Below, in pieces: positions 42,045 through 51,009 of a stretch of DNA of 64,000 nucleotides. The stretch comes from Peptococcaceae bacterium CEB3 (GTDB lineage: Bacteria; Bacillota; Desulfitobacteriia; Desulfitobacteriales; Desulfitobacteriaceae). The position numbers and the translations under genes were made by a program. Each line of letters begins with the position of its first letter. Within the stretch, counting starts at the first letter, position 1. The stretch is taken from the NCBI GenBank assembly GCA_001029295.1, contig LDXJ01000063.1:248001-312000 (forward strand), in the 5' to 3' direction. The notes beneath the pieces are model-generated. The model saw only the letters and a list, made by a program, of their open reading frames with translations. It was not told where the DNA came from and searched no databases.

Positions 42045-43583
42045 ATGTCTTTTGAGGAAAAGTTCGGGGTGCCCGGCTTAACCGTCATCAGCGTAGTTTT
42101 GGGGGTCTTTATGGCTATCCTGGATTCCAGTGTCGTCAACGTTGCTATCCCCAAGATGATGGCCGTCTTTGCCACCACTCAAAACAATATTTCCTGGGTC
42201 ATTACCGTATATTTACTGACCACCGGTATGCTGACACCCGTCAGCGGCTATTTGGGGGACCGCTTTGGTTACAAGAAGATCTACCTGATTGCCCTGGTCA
42301 TTTTCACTTCCGGCTCGGCCTTATGCGGAGCGGCCTGGAATGTGCAGGCTATGATCGCGTTTCGCGTGATCCAGGCGGTGGGCGGGGCTATGCTCATGCC
42401 AATCAGCATGTCTATTCTTTTCAGCCTTTCCAAACCGGAGAAACGCGGTGCCATGATGGGCATCTGGGGCATCGCTATCATGTTCGCCCCGGCTTTCGGT
42501 CCGACCTTGAGCGGATACATCGTGGAATTCCTCGACTGGCGCCTGATTTTCTATATCAATGTGCCGGTGGGAATTATCAATTTCTTCATGTCTTATCTCT
42601 ACATTCCTCATTTTGAACCTCGGAAGGCGGATAAGTTTGACTTTCCCGGATTTGCCACCTCAATTATCGGCTTTTTCTGCCTGCTCTACGCTCTCTCGGA
42701 TGCTCCAAACGCGGGCTGGAACTCTTTGGAGATTATGTCTCTGCTCACGGCCTCGGGAATTTTCTTGGCCCTCTTTGTGGTGGTGGAATTAACATCACCT
42801 AATCCTATGCTCGACCTGCGGCTGCTCAAAATCCGGAAATTCCTCGTCTCTTCCGCGTCCATGGCCTTGCTCAGTATGGCCATGCTGGGAGCGCTCTTTG
42901 TCCTGCCGGTTTTTCTCCAGAACGGTTTGGGCCTTTCTCCGCTGCAAACGGGTTTGCTGACTATGCCGGGGGCCATCGTTACGGGCTTTCTCATGCCGGT
43001 GAGCGGCAATCTCTTCGACCGTTTCGGTGCCCGCCCCGTGGCGGTCTTGGGGCTGGCGATCATGTTCCTGGCTTCCGTGCTCTTGACCAATTTGAATCTG
43101 CAGTGGTCTTTTCTCTCGATCATGCTGATTTATATGATTCGCTCCGCCGGTATGGGCTTAAGCAATATGCCGATTTCGACGGCGGGCATGAACGCGGTCC
43201 CTCCTCCCTTAATCAGCCGGGCGACGGCTCTGCAGAGCACTCTGCGCAATGTGGCGGGTTCGATCGGAACCGCGGTTCTCAGCACGATGATGCAAAACCA
43301 TACCAACTATGCTTTTAACAGTTACTTGCAAAATGTGAGCAGTCACGCGGCGGGGCAGATTGCGTCCTTTGGGGTCACACCTTCGGTTTTCGGACTGACC
43401 AACCCGCGGCAGTACCTGAGCCTCTACCTTTCCCTGCAGCAATTGGCGTTCCAGACAGGCACCCAGTATGCGCTCAAGATTTCGGTTATTATTACGGCGA
43501 TTGCTCTGCTGGCAGCCTTGACCATCGGCAAGAAACAGCAATTCGGTAAAAGTGGTGAGGCTTCGCGCGTGATGGCGGAGTAG
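42045..43583 (+). CDS. MFS drug exporter, DHA2 (EmrB/QacA) family
   Basis: A 512-residue, 14-helix exporter with AAAGGGGGG about 9 bp before the ATG. Motifs: GVFMAILDSSVVNVAIPKM (motif D1), GYLGDRFGYKKIYLI (motif A), FRVIQAVGGAMLMPISM (motif B region) and APAFGPTLSGYIVEFLDWRLIFYINVPVGI (motif C and the DHA2-specific W-R-x-I-F-x-I-N-V-P). EmrB-type exporters work with HlyD/EmrA adaptors, and adaptor genes stand on both sides here. It is more typical of the EmrB subgroup than the MFS gene at 31541. Confidence 0.92.
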   Translation: MSFEEKFGVPGLTVISVVLGVFMAILDSSVVNVAIPKMMAVFATTQNNISWVITVYLLTTGMLTPVSGYLGDRFGYKKIYLIALVIFTSGSALCGAAWNVQAMIAFRVIQAVGGAMLMPISMSILFSLSKPEKRGAMMGIWGIAIMFAPAFGPTLSGYIVEFLDWRLIFYINVPVGIINFFMSYLYIPHFEPRKADKFDFPGFATSIIGFFCLLYALSDAPNAGWNSLEIMSLLTASGIFLALFVVVELTSPNPMLDLRLLKIRKFLVSSASMALLSMAMLGALFVLPVFLQNGLGLSPLQTGLLTMPGAIVTGFLMPVSGNLFDRFGARPVAVLGLAIMFLASVLLTNLNLQWSFLSIMLIYMIRSAGMGLSNMPISTAGMNAVPPPLISRATALQSTLRNVAGSIGTAVLSTMMQNHTNYAFNSYLQNVSSHAAGQIASFGVTPSVFGLTNPRQYLSLYLSLQQLAFQTGTQYALKISVIITAIALLAALTIGKKQQFGKSGEASRVMAE

Positions 43584-43628
43584 GCGGAAAACGGTTTAGG
43601 TGAACAGCGTCGAGAAGGGGGAATAATT

Positions 43629-45416
43629 ATGAAAGCTAAATGGACGGCCGGGTTGGCCGTGGGCGCGCTCTTCCTCGGTTTAGTTTCGGGGTGCGGCGCG
43701 GCGGGTACAGCCGGCGCCTTGCCGGAAAAAGTAAGTGTGGAAGCGGCCCAGCAGGTGGCTATGCCGGTTGGGGACACGTTTTTGGGCGTGGTGACCCCGT
43801 TTGTGCAGACGAGTATCGCACCCGCTATTTCCGGGATCCTGCAAACAGTCAATGTCCGACCGGGTGACAAGATCACAGCGGGGCAGGTTTTGGCGACGCT
43901 GAACACCGACCAGCTTCAAGCCCAGGCGAATCAGGCCGCGACGGGCGTTCAAGTGGCACAGGCTCAGAAAGCGGCTGCTGGAGAACAAACGGGGCTCACG
44001 GTCCAGAATGCGCAAGCTGCCCTGAAGACGGCCCAAGCGGGCCTGAACAGCGCGCAGACTCAGGGGCAAAACCAAGTAGGGGCCGCCCAGAAAGCTCTGG
44101 CTGCGGCTGAGGCCAATCTGAGCAAAGCTCAGACTGGTACGCAGAACGGAGTGACTCAGGCCCAAGACGGGCTGGCTCAGGCCCAGGACGGGGTGAACCA
44201 GGCCCAGAGTGCCGTGACGGCCGCTCAGGCCCAACTGACGGCTGCCCAGAGCCGAACGGCATCCGATTTGCAGATCGCCCAGGAGAACGTGACGAAGGCG
44301 CAGGATGCTATGAACACGGCGCAGACCGCCTTGCAACACGCCCAACAAGTGGCTCACTCCTCGACGGATCCCGGTCTGCTGGCGGCGCAGGCTGCCTATG
44401 ATCAAGCATCGATCGGCTACCAACAAACCTTGGGTGCTCTGCAGGCGGCCCAGTCCGACAAGAGTGTCAGCGTGGCGCAAGCGGCCTACGACCAAGCCCA
44501 GAGCGCGGTTCAGGCGGCCCAGAGCCGGGTGCAGACGGCCCAAAGTGCCCTGCAGGCGGCTCAGAGCGGTAAGGATGTTCAGGTGGCCCAGGCGGCCGTC
44601 AATCAGGCGCAGCAGGGATTAGACGCGGCCCAGGCCGGCGCGGCGAGCGCGGTGAAATCAGCCGGCGCTCAGGTGGGCCAAGCCCAGACAGCCTATCAGA
44701 CGGCTTTGAACAATCCCGCCCTGCAGGTCAATGACGCCCAGATCCAGGCGGCGCAGGCTTCCCTGCAGACGGTTCAAACCAACATCGACAAGGGACAGAT
44801 CAAGTCACCCATCGGGGGCTATGTCCAGGCCGTAAATGCCCAGGTCGGGCAGGCGGTGGGGCCGCAGGGCGGATTTATCGTGATCTCTTCCATGAATCCG
44901 CTGCAAGCGACGGTGGATGTGCCGGAAGGGCAGATAAGCCGGATCAAGGTGGGTGCGGAAATGGACATCTACGTGTCGGCGACCGGCAAGACCTATCGGG
45001 GAACCGTCAGCGCCATTCATCCGGCCCTGGATACCGGGAACGCGGTTCTGGACAACGGGAACAGCAATTATCCGGTGGACGTGCTGATCAAGCAGCCCGC
45101 GGCGGGGCTCCTCTCAGGGATGCGGGTCGAGGCCCATGGAGTAAACCCGGCTCAGAAAGTGGTGCTCGTTCCGGCCAACAGCGTCCTTAACATCCGCAAC
45201 GGACAGGGGGATGCCTTCGTGGTCCAAAACGGTACGGCCCGTCGGGTTACGGTAAAACTTGGGCAGCTTACGAATCTTCAATCCGTCGGCGGGGCGGACT
45301 ATCCCGTCATGAGCGGCCTCAAGGACGGGGATCAGGTGGTCGTCCAAGGGCAAAATCACCTGCTCAATGGGGATAAGGTGGTCATTACGACACCCGTGGC
45401 GGCTTCCCACGGATGA
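43629..45416 (+). CDS. Efflux adaptor lipoprotein with long Ala/Gln coiled coil
   Basis: 595 residues with AAGGGGG 9 bp before the ATG. Signal and lipobox (LFLGLVSGC-G) give an N-acylated exported protein. Lipoyl half 1 (GILQTVNVRPGDKITAGQVLATLN), ~280 residues of AQ-rich heptads (AQAALKTAQAGLNSAQTQ, QAQDGLAQAQDGVNQAQS), lipoyl half 2 (GYVQAVNAQVGQAVGPQGG), then β-barrel and membrane-proximal domains (LLSGMRVEAHGVNPAQKVVLVPANSVL). It is a paralogue of 33405-35264, but here follows an MFS exporter with no RND gene. A strong terminator closes the operon. Confidence 0.9.
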   Translation: MKAKWTAGLAVGALFLGLVSGCGAAGTAGALPEKVSVEAAQQVAMPVGDTFLGVVTPFVQTSIAPAISGILQTVNVRPGDKITAGQVLATLNTDQLQAQANQAATGVQVAQAQKAAAGEQTGLTVQNAQAALKTAQAGLNSAQTQGQNQVGAAQKALAAAEANLSKAQTGTQNGVTQAQDGLAQAQDGVNQAQSAVTAAQAQLTAAQSRTASDLQIAQENVTKAQDAMNTAQTALQHAQQVAHSSTDPGLLAAQAAYDQASIGYQQTLGALQAAQSDKSVSVAQAAYDQAQSAVQAAQSRVQTAQSALQAAQSGKDVQVAQAAVNQAQQGLDAAQAGAASAVKSAGAQVGQAQTAYQTALNNPALQVNDAQIQAAQASLQTVQTNIDKGQIKSPIGGYVQAVNAQVGQAVGPQGGFIVISSMNPLQATVDVPEGQISRIKVGAEMDIYVSATGKTYRGTVSAIHPALDTGNAVLDNGNSNYPVDVLIKQPAAGLLSGMRVEAHGVNPAQKVVLVPANSVLNIRNGQGDAFVVQNGTARRVTVKLGQLTNLQSVGGADYPVMSGLKDGDQVVVQGQNHLLNGDKVVITTPVAASHG

Positions 45417-45557
45417 TTGAGTGGAGGGACGGCCGGAACATGCCGGCGGTGAGCGGGGCTCTTGGGTTGGCGGTTGCATCAAGTCCGGATCGGCCATGCC
45501 GTTTGCTCCCCTGGGCTGTAGTCAGAATGATATCCGGGTCCCGATGATCATGAATGG

Positions 45558-45591
45558 GTCCCGGTCGGAGAAATCCGGCCGGGGCTTTTTT
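45558..45591 (+). terminator. Rho-independent terminator of the TetR-efflux operon
   Basis: GTCCCGGTCGGA pairs with TCCGGCCGGGGC (12 bp with two wobbles) across a GAAA tetraloop, followed by six T residues. Confidence 0.9.
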
Positions 45592-45683
45592 CCGCGCGCC
45601 GGCAACGGGGCCGGTTGTTGCCCGAACCGGATAGGAAAACTTGCGCGGCCTTCGCTAATTCTCAGCGTATATTCAGATCGGCC

Positions 45684-45692
45684 TGCTACAAT
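45684..45692 (+). promoter_or_regulatory. Extended -10 promoter upstream of the CW/transglutaminase gene
   Basis: TGCTACAAT is an extended -10 box without a good -35. Start would be near 45699, giving a leader of about 330 nt. Confidence 0.5.
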
Positions 45693-45741
45693 GTAAACTG
45701 AGCCATTTGTCGGGCCCGAGGGCCGATCGGATGCTCTAAGC

Positions 45742-45771
45742 CTCTCGGCTTACCGTCATGTAAGCCGAGAG
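45742..45771 (+). promoter_or_regulatory. Perfect 12 bp hairpin in the leader
   Basis: CTCTCGGCTTAC and GTAAGCCGAGAG pair perfectly around CGTCAT. No T-tract follows, so it is a leader structure, not a simple terminator. The rest of the 45592-46026 gap shows no gene. Confidence 0.6.
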
Positions 45772-46026
45772 CAGTTCAGTTTGGCTCCGCAGGTCCGGCC
45801 GGGAGGTGAAAGGGGGTTTGACACATCGTCGGCAGGAAGATCACGGATTTTGTCGAATTTAGAAAACCAAAGGTGTTTTTAACGAAACGGTTTTAACCAA
45901 ACGGTTTTAGTGAACTCGTTCAGCTGAAGTTGAAGTTGAAGTGAAGCCGAAGCTGAACATTGATGAAGCGGTTTTTACGCGATTGCGCTTCTCGGAAGCG
46001 AGCAGAGAAGATGGGAGGGAAAAGGA

Positions 46027-48615
46027 TTGGAGAGGCTGAAAGGTCGGTCTGCAAGGGTGCGGACAAGAACGGAGGCATTGAGGGTCGGCCGGACGGGTGT
46101 AAAGGCGGTTACGCCGGTGCGGGCCGGGGCAAAGGCAATCAGGCCGGCCGGTGTGAGGGCTGAGGCCGCGGGGGCGTGGGGAGGAACTGTCCGAGCGGGC
46201 TTGGCGGTTCTCCTGGTCTTCTTTTTGGCTTTGCAAATGGTACTGCCCGCTTCCGCCTTAGCCGCGGGTGCGGGGTCAATCGTTCGCCTTGGAGGCGTGG
46301 ACCGCTATGCGACGGCAGACCAGGTGGCGGCCACGGTCAAGGGCAACGGGACGGGCAACGTCGTCTTGACAATAGGCTATAACTTCCCGGATGCTTTGTC
46401 GGCGGGAACGCTGGCGGCGGAGAAGAGCGCTCCGATCCTGCTTTTGGACAGGACGGCGGCTGCCAGTATGGGGACTTTGCGGCGGGCGGCGGGTATCGCG
46501 GGTACTTCCGGACACGTGTACCTGGTAGGCGGGACCGGAGTCATCGGCAGTGATTTCCGTCAGGCTCTGATGAGTCTGGGAGTGTCGGCCGCTCAGATCT
46601 CGCAGATCGGGGGTGCGGATCGCTATGCGACCTCCGTCCTGGTCGCGCGGGAAGAGGGCGCCGCCACCGGCACGCCGGTCTTTGTCACTTCGGGCGACAG
46701 CTTTTTCGACGCTCTGGCGGTGTCCTCTATAGCGGCGGCCAAGGGATATCCCCTGCTGCTGGTCAATCATGACAGTCTGTCCGCCACGGTTGCGAATTAC
46801 CTCAAGCAAGAGCAGCCTTCTCTGGTTCAGGTTGTGGCCAGTCCCGGAGCCTTGTCCTCTGCGCTCGTGAGTCAGGTCGAACAGGCTGATCCCGGTAAGG
46901 TACACGTCTTAGCGGGGGACAGTGCCTACGCCACCGAGAGTTTGCTTTTGAACCGCTATGCTCCCCACCCGTCGGGTCTGTATCTGGCCACGGGAACGGA
47001 TTACGCGGATGCCCTCACGGGAAGTGTGCCGGCGGCGCAAAACGGAGCTCCTCTGGTTTTGCTCGATCCGAGTTTGAACAACCCGCCGCCCGACTTGGAC
47101 GGATATTTGGCGACTTTGCCCTCTCTGCCTCTGACCGTGATCGGCGGGACGGGGGCGGTACCGGAAAGCCTCGTCACGAGCCTCAGCGGCTTGCTGGGGC
47201 AGTCCGGGAACCACGTGATCGCCGTTAACGCAGTCAGCGGCCGGATTTCCGTCACCATGAGCCGGACTCCGGCCGCCTCTCCGGATGTTTCGGATTTTAA
47301 TGTGGCAGAGACCGTAAACGGCGGGCCGGTCCGGACCGTGGTTCCGCTGGCGGTTGCTCTCGATGGGACCACAGTGACCCTGACGGTGCCGGAAGTGCAG
47401 CCCGGCGCACAGGCACAAACTGTGGTATACACGGTCGGCTACAAGGGATCTCAGCCGCTCAGCAGTCCTTCGTTTACCGTCGGCAATGCCAATGTGGCGG
47501 ATTCCGCCCGGACGACCGTAGACTTCCCCTCCCCATCCACTCTGGTGGCCGGAAGTACTTACACGATCACCCTAATCTCGCGGGACGCTTCCGGCAATCC
47601 CGCTCCCCTGAGCGGTGTGCCGGTGGTCAACTGGGGGAGTGGTTCTTCGGCCTTGCCGCTTTTGGCTACCTTAACGCCTCCGGCCGCGGGTTCGACTGAC
47701 AATAAGTATGTCGTAACGTTTACCGCGCCTCTGACCACTCAAGGGGGAGTCAAAGCAGTATCGTTGACCGTGACGATCGGAGGGTTCAGCGCCACCTCTT
47801 CTCAGACTTATGTGAGCGTGGCTCCTCAGGTTTCGGAGTCCGGTACGGAAACCGTGCCTTCTGTTCTTTATCCTGCCGGGGTTCAGACGGTGACCCGGAA
47901 GTTTCAGTGGCAGTACGGTGGCTTGACTTATCTCTGGACGGTTGAAATTCCCGTCTCTCTCCTGCAGGAGGACCGGCAGGAGAGCGCCTATGTGGCCCGC
48001 TTTTTCTCCAGCGATGCCACGGGTCAGCAGGCGATGCTGACCAAAGCCACCACCCTGGAGCAGACACTCATCCAATCCTGTACGGTGCAGCAGGACGGGG
48101 ATTACCGCCCCTGGGCAGAGGATCCGGACAATACCGCTTTCGTGCAGACTTTGGCCAAGGCCTTGGCGGCCACGGCCAAGGCGGACGGGGACAATACCTA
48201 TGGTGAGGCGAATTTCTTCCTCGGTTTTGTGGGGGGAGCGATCCCTTACAAAATCACGGAGGTCCCGGAGATGCCCGCCCAGACCGTGGTCGACAACGGG
48301 GACTGCAAGGATACCTCCATTCTCCTGGCGGATCTGCTTGAGGCCGCTGGTTATAAGGCGGCCCTGATTTCTTTCATGCCTGTGCCCGGGACTAGCGCCG
48401 GACATATGACGGTGGGCGTCGCCTTGAAAGACAGCCAGATCCCTCTGATTCCCGATGTTGACGGCTTGGTCTACTTCCGCGACGGCGGCACAAACTATTA
48501 CAACGCGGAAACGACGGCCCCGGGAACTTATATCGGTGAAGCCGGAAACTTCCCCAGCCAAGAAAACGGTCTGGAACACTCGGGCTATGTTTTTCCCCTG
48601 CGGCGGGGATCTTGA
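46027..48615 (+). CDS. Cell-wall-binding repeat 2 protein with transglutaminase-like cysteine protease domain
   Basis: 862 residues from TTG, with GGGAGGG 7 bp upstream. A long basic N-terminus (~55 residues rich in Arg, Val, Ala, Gly) precedes the signal helix (LAVLLVFFLALQMVLPASALA). Three CW_binding_2 modules follow (RLGGVDRYATA, QIGGADRYATS and a divergent third), then Ig-like β-domains (~residues 400-600). The C-terminal ~200 residues carry a transglutaminase-like core: NGDCKDTSILLADLLEAAGYKAAL supplies the catalytic Cys and GHMTVGV the His; an acid residue follows in YYNAETT. Such domains can be cross-linking enzymes or cysteine proteases. It neighbours an S41 protease, so surface-protein processing or cross-linking is a reasonable inference. 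The start could lie further downstream. Confidence 0.85.
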   Translation: MERLKGRSARVRTRTEALRVGRTGVKAVTPVRAGAKAIRPAGVRAEAAGAWGGTVRAGLAVLLVFFLALQMVLPASALAAGAGSIVRLGGVDRYATADQVAATVKGNGTGNVVLTIGYNFPDALSAGTLAAEKSAPILLLDRTAAASMGTLRRAAGIAGTSGHVYLVGGTGVIGSDFRQALMSLGVSAAQISQIGGADRYATSVLVAREEGAATGTPVFVTSGDSFFDALAVSSIAAAKGYPLLLVNHDSLSATVANYLKQEQPSLVQVVASPGALSSALVSQVEQADPGKVHVLAGDSAYATESLLLNRYAPHPSGLYLATGTDYADALTGSVPAAQNGAPLVLLDPSLNNPPPDLDGYLATLPSLPLTVIGGTGAVPESLVTSLSGLLGQSGNHVIAVNAVSGRISVTMSRTPAASPDVSDFNVAETVNGGPVRTVVPLAVALDGTTVTLTVPEVQPGAQAQTVVYTVGYKGSQPLSSPSFTVGNANVADSARTTVDFPSPSTLVAGSTYTITLISRDASGNPAPLSGVPVVNWGSGSSALPLLATLTPPAAGSTDNKYVVTFTAPLTTQGGVKAVSLTVTIGGFSATSSQTYVSVAPQVSESGTETVPSVLYPAGVQTVTRKFQWQYGGLTYLWTVEIPVSLLQEDRQESAYVARFFSSDATGQQAMLTKATTLEQTLIQSCTVQQDGDYRPWAEDPDNTAFVQTLAKALAATAKADGDNTYGEANFFLGFVGGAIPYKITEVPEMPAQTVVDNGDCKDTSILLADLLEAAGYKAALISFMPVPGTSAGHMTVGVALKDSQIPLIPDVDGLVYFRDGGTNYYNAETTAPGTYIGEAGNFPSQENGLEHSGYVFPLRRGS

Positions 48616-48681
48616 AAAGGAGTTGGGGCGAATACTCTGTAAGGAGGTTCATTAAATTTAAGAGGAAAGGGGTGATCTTTT

Positions 48682-50496
48682 TTGAGAGGTCGTTTTTTGG
48701 CCGACGATTTCGGCCGCCGCGTTCGGCGTAAAGAAACCGCCGTCCTTAGTCTGGCGCGGACTTGGTTTCTCATCGTACTTATCATAGTGTTGACCGTTTC
48801 TCCGGCTATCCCGGCAGCGGCTGCCGCCAACAGTACGGCGGATCTGGCGCAAGTGCGCGCCCTCTTGGATCAGGGTTATGTCGATCCCGTATCCCAGGAT
48901 GTCCTTAATGCTCCGACGATTGACGCCATGCTCGCTCGGCTGGGGGATCCTTACACGGATTATTTTTCTCCGTCCGAATACAAGGATTTTCAGGATTCAC
49001 TGAACAATCAGTTTTCAGGTATTGGCATCCATATGGTTATGACCCCGTCCGGGGTTGAGGTGGCGTCCGTGATCGCGGGGTCACCTGCGGCAAAGGCCGG
49101 CCTTGAGCCGGGGGATATCATCACTCGGGCGGACGCCCGACCCTTAAGCGGTTTGTCGTCCGGCCAGGCGGCCGCCTTGTTGCGCGGTTCCGTCGGCACG
49201 AAGGTTCAGCTGGCCATCCGGCGCGGGAGCAAGATTCTCTTTCTGCCCGTCACTCGTGCCGCGCTATCAGAGCCGGAGGTGACAGGGCGGCTTTTGGATG
49301 GGCATATAGGCTATGTGCGAGTGAGTGTCTTTGGCAGCGCGGTGCCGGAGGTTTTTGCTCAGGTGGCAGGTGGCTTGCGGAAACAGGGAGCGGATGCCTG
49401 GATTGTGGATCTGCGCGAAGATCCTGGCGGCTATCTGGCAAGCGCGTTGGCCTTGGCCGGGGATTTCATACCGGGTGAATCCGTCGTTCAGGTGAAAACA
49501 CGGACCGGCGGTACCCAGGTCCTCCTCGCTCCCCGAGGGTTGATTCAGATTCAGGGTCCGGTGGTCCTCTTGACTGACCGGAACTCGGCCAGTGCCTCCG
49601 AGGTTCTCACGGCGGCACTCAAGGACCATGACGCGGCTTTTGTCCTGGGGGAAAAGACTTTCGGCAAGGGATCGGTGCAAGGAATCTATCCTTTCGCCGA
49701 TGGGGCGGCCCTGAAGATGACGATTGCTCATTTCTTTTCACCGGCGGGTCATGCCATTAATGGAGTGGGCATTGAACCCGATCTCGGCGTAGACACGGGT
49801 GTCGCCAAAGAGGCGGCGGAGCTTCTGCTAACCCAACCAACCCTAAATGACACTGCTCCGAACAGTCCTGAGCCCACTCGGAGCGGAGTAGGGAAGGGCG
49901 AAATGAGCATAGGCGGATCGGGAAAGGACGGAGGGAGCGCGAACGCACGGGGGAGGAACGGGCAGACTTCTCAGGACGGACAGGAAGCGCGCCTCTATAT
50001 ACGGGGGCGGATCTTCACCGTTCCGCTGGACATGGCCAGATCCCAGACCTATTGGCCGGCGTGGCTGGACATTCTGACGAGTGCTCCCCGACAGGCACAA
50101 TTTATGCTGAACGGCAAAGGCGGCTGGGCTTCTGTGTCCCGGGCTCAAGTACGAGAGAAATGGCCTCTGTATTTTCCGAACAGCCAGTTTGCGGGAGAAG
50201 TGGACAATCCACCGCTCGCTCGGTCATATTCCCTGACCTTTTCTCAGCCGGTGAGTCCCGCGAGCCTTGGGACTTCGGCGGAACTGCTGGATGCCGCGAG
50301 CGGCGCGATTATTCCCACGGTCCTCAAAGCGGAAAGTCCGGAGACTGTACGGGTGACGCCGCTTGCACCTTTGCGGTCGGGCAAGACTTACTGGCTTGTC
50401 GGCGGGACCGGCGGCGGACCGGCTCAGGGCAAAACGTTGGCAGGGGCCAAGCAGATAATGCAAATTCGGACCTTCGTACCCTCCAATCCGGAGTAG
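48682..50496 (+). CDS. S41 family C-terminal processing peptidase with PDZ and Ig-like C-terminus
   Basis: 604 residues from TTG. A signal/anchor helix (WFLIVLIIVLTVSPAIPAAAAA) precedes the CtpA fold: GDPYTDYFSPSEYKDF, PDZ domain (GIGIHMVMTPSGVEVASVIAGSPAAKAGLEPGDIIT), and protease core with WIVDLREDPGGYL, nucleophile Ser in RNSASASEVLTAAL and general-base Lys in GEKTFGKGSVQG. After a disordered Gly/Ser/Asn linker the C-terminus adds a copper-amine-oxidase-like or SH3-like strand region and a SbsA-type Ig domain (SYSLTFSQPVSPASLG…VTPLAPLRSGKTYWL) not found in minimal CtpA. It probably trims exported proteins at the wall, in one unit with the gene 66 bp upstream. Confidence 0.9.
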   Translation: MRGRFLADDFGRRVRRKETAVLSLARTWFLIVLIIVLTVSPAIPAAAAANSTADLAQVRALLDQGYVDPVSQDVLNAPTIDAMLARLGDPYTDYFSPSEYKDFQDSLNNQFSGIGIHMVMTPSGVEVASVIAGSPAAKAGLEPGDIITRADARPLSGLSSGQAAALLRGSVGTKVQLAIRRGSKILFLPVTRAALSEPEVTGRLLDGHIGYVRVSVFGSAVPEVFAQVAGGLRKQGADAWIVDLREDPGGYLASALALAGDFIPGESVVQVKTRTGGTQVLLAPRGLIQIQGPVVLLTDRNSASASEVLTAALKDHDAAFVLGEKTFGKGSVQGIYPFADGAALKMTIAHFFSPAGHAINGVGIEPDLGVDTGVAKEAAELLLTQPTLNDTAPNSPEPTRSGVGKGEMSIGGSGKDGGSANARGRNGQTSQDGQEARLYIRGRIFTVPLDMARSQTYWPAWLDILTSAPRQAQFMLNGKGGWASVSRAQVREKWPLYFPNSQFAGEVDNPPLARSYSLTFSQPVSPASLGTSAELLDAASGAIIPTVLKAESPETVRVTPLAPLRSGKTYWLVGGTGGGPAQGKTLAGAKQIMQIRTFVPSNPE

Positions 50497-50569
50497 ATGG
50501 AATAGGGGAACCGACCCATTGCACTGGTGTAATCCGCGGCGAAGGGGAAACAGGGTCGCCACAAAATCA

Positions 50570-50604
50570 AGAGCTCTCGAAGTCGGTGTTCGAGAGCTCT
50601 TTTT
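50570..50604 (+). terminator. Rho-independent terminator after the S41 gene
   Basis: AGAGCTCTCGA and TCGAGAGCTCT pair perfectly (11 bp) around a 9-nt loop, with five T residues following. Confidence 0.92.
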
Positions 50605-50729
50605 GGCGGGCGGATGCTGCTTTTGCCAGCATCGATACCCCCTCCCCTATGGGCGGGACTCCCAGGCTGATGGCTGAGAGTACAAAAACGGAGTGTTCCT
50701 CCTATCAGAGGGACGATCCCGGTAGACAG

Positions 50730-50993
50730 ACATATATTACCAGTAAAGGAGGACACCGGGGCGAGGAGCCACCGGCAGAAGAAGATTCAACTAGCCGGAC
50801 CATGGACCAAACGGCTTTGGGCAGTGTCCGCTCGGCATAACGGGATTCGACTTGCCGGAGTATGAAGTATGCGGAAGCTCGGTGAGGTGCATGTCCGTAT
50901 CCGCCTTTTGGGATCGGGAGCCGTGTACTGGCACAATTGTTTTGCAGAAACGTAGTGTAATGAAATGGGAGCACGGCGTATCTCAACTAAAGA
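50730..50993 (+). ncRNA. Structured leader L1 of the first CsxC-like gene
   Basis: Homologous to 52155-52375. Shared blocks: ACATATATT, AAGGAGG, GGCGAGGA, a hairpin CCGGC…GCCGG (L2: CCGGG…CCCGG), an enclosing stem GAGCC…GGCTT (L2: AAGCC…GGCTT), then GCCGTGTACTGGCACAA, GAAACGTAGTGTAATGA and CACGGCGTATCT, in which GCCGTG (50920-50925) pairs with CACGGC (50972-50977). The central ~120 nt differ. Two compensatory changes suggest an RNA fold. No known riboswitch class was recognised. Confidence 0.6.
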
Positions 50994-51009
50994 AAGGAGT
51001 CACTATAAC

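Noticed and set aside
43680-44543. 287-codon minus-strand frame
   Set aside because: Same antisense artefact of the second long adaptor.
50730-50993. Group II intron domain V for the GCCGTGTACTGGCAC segment
   Set aside because: The AGC triad, tetraloop and bulge of domain V cannot be drawn, and there is no intron-encoded protein nearby.
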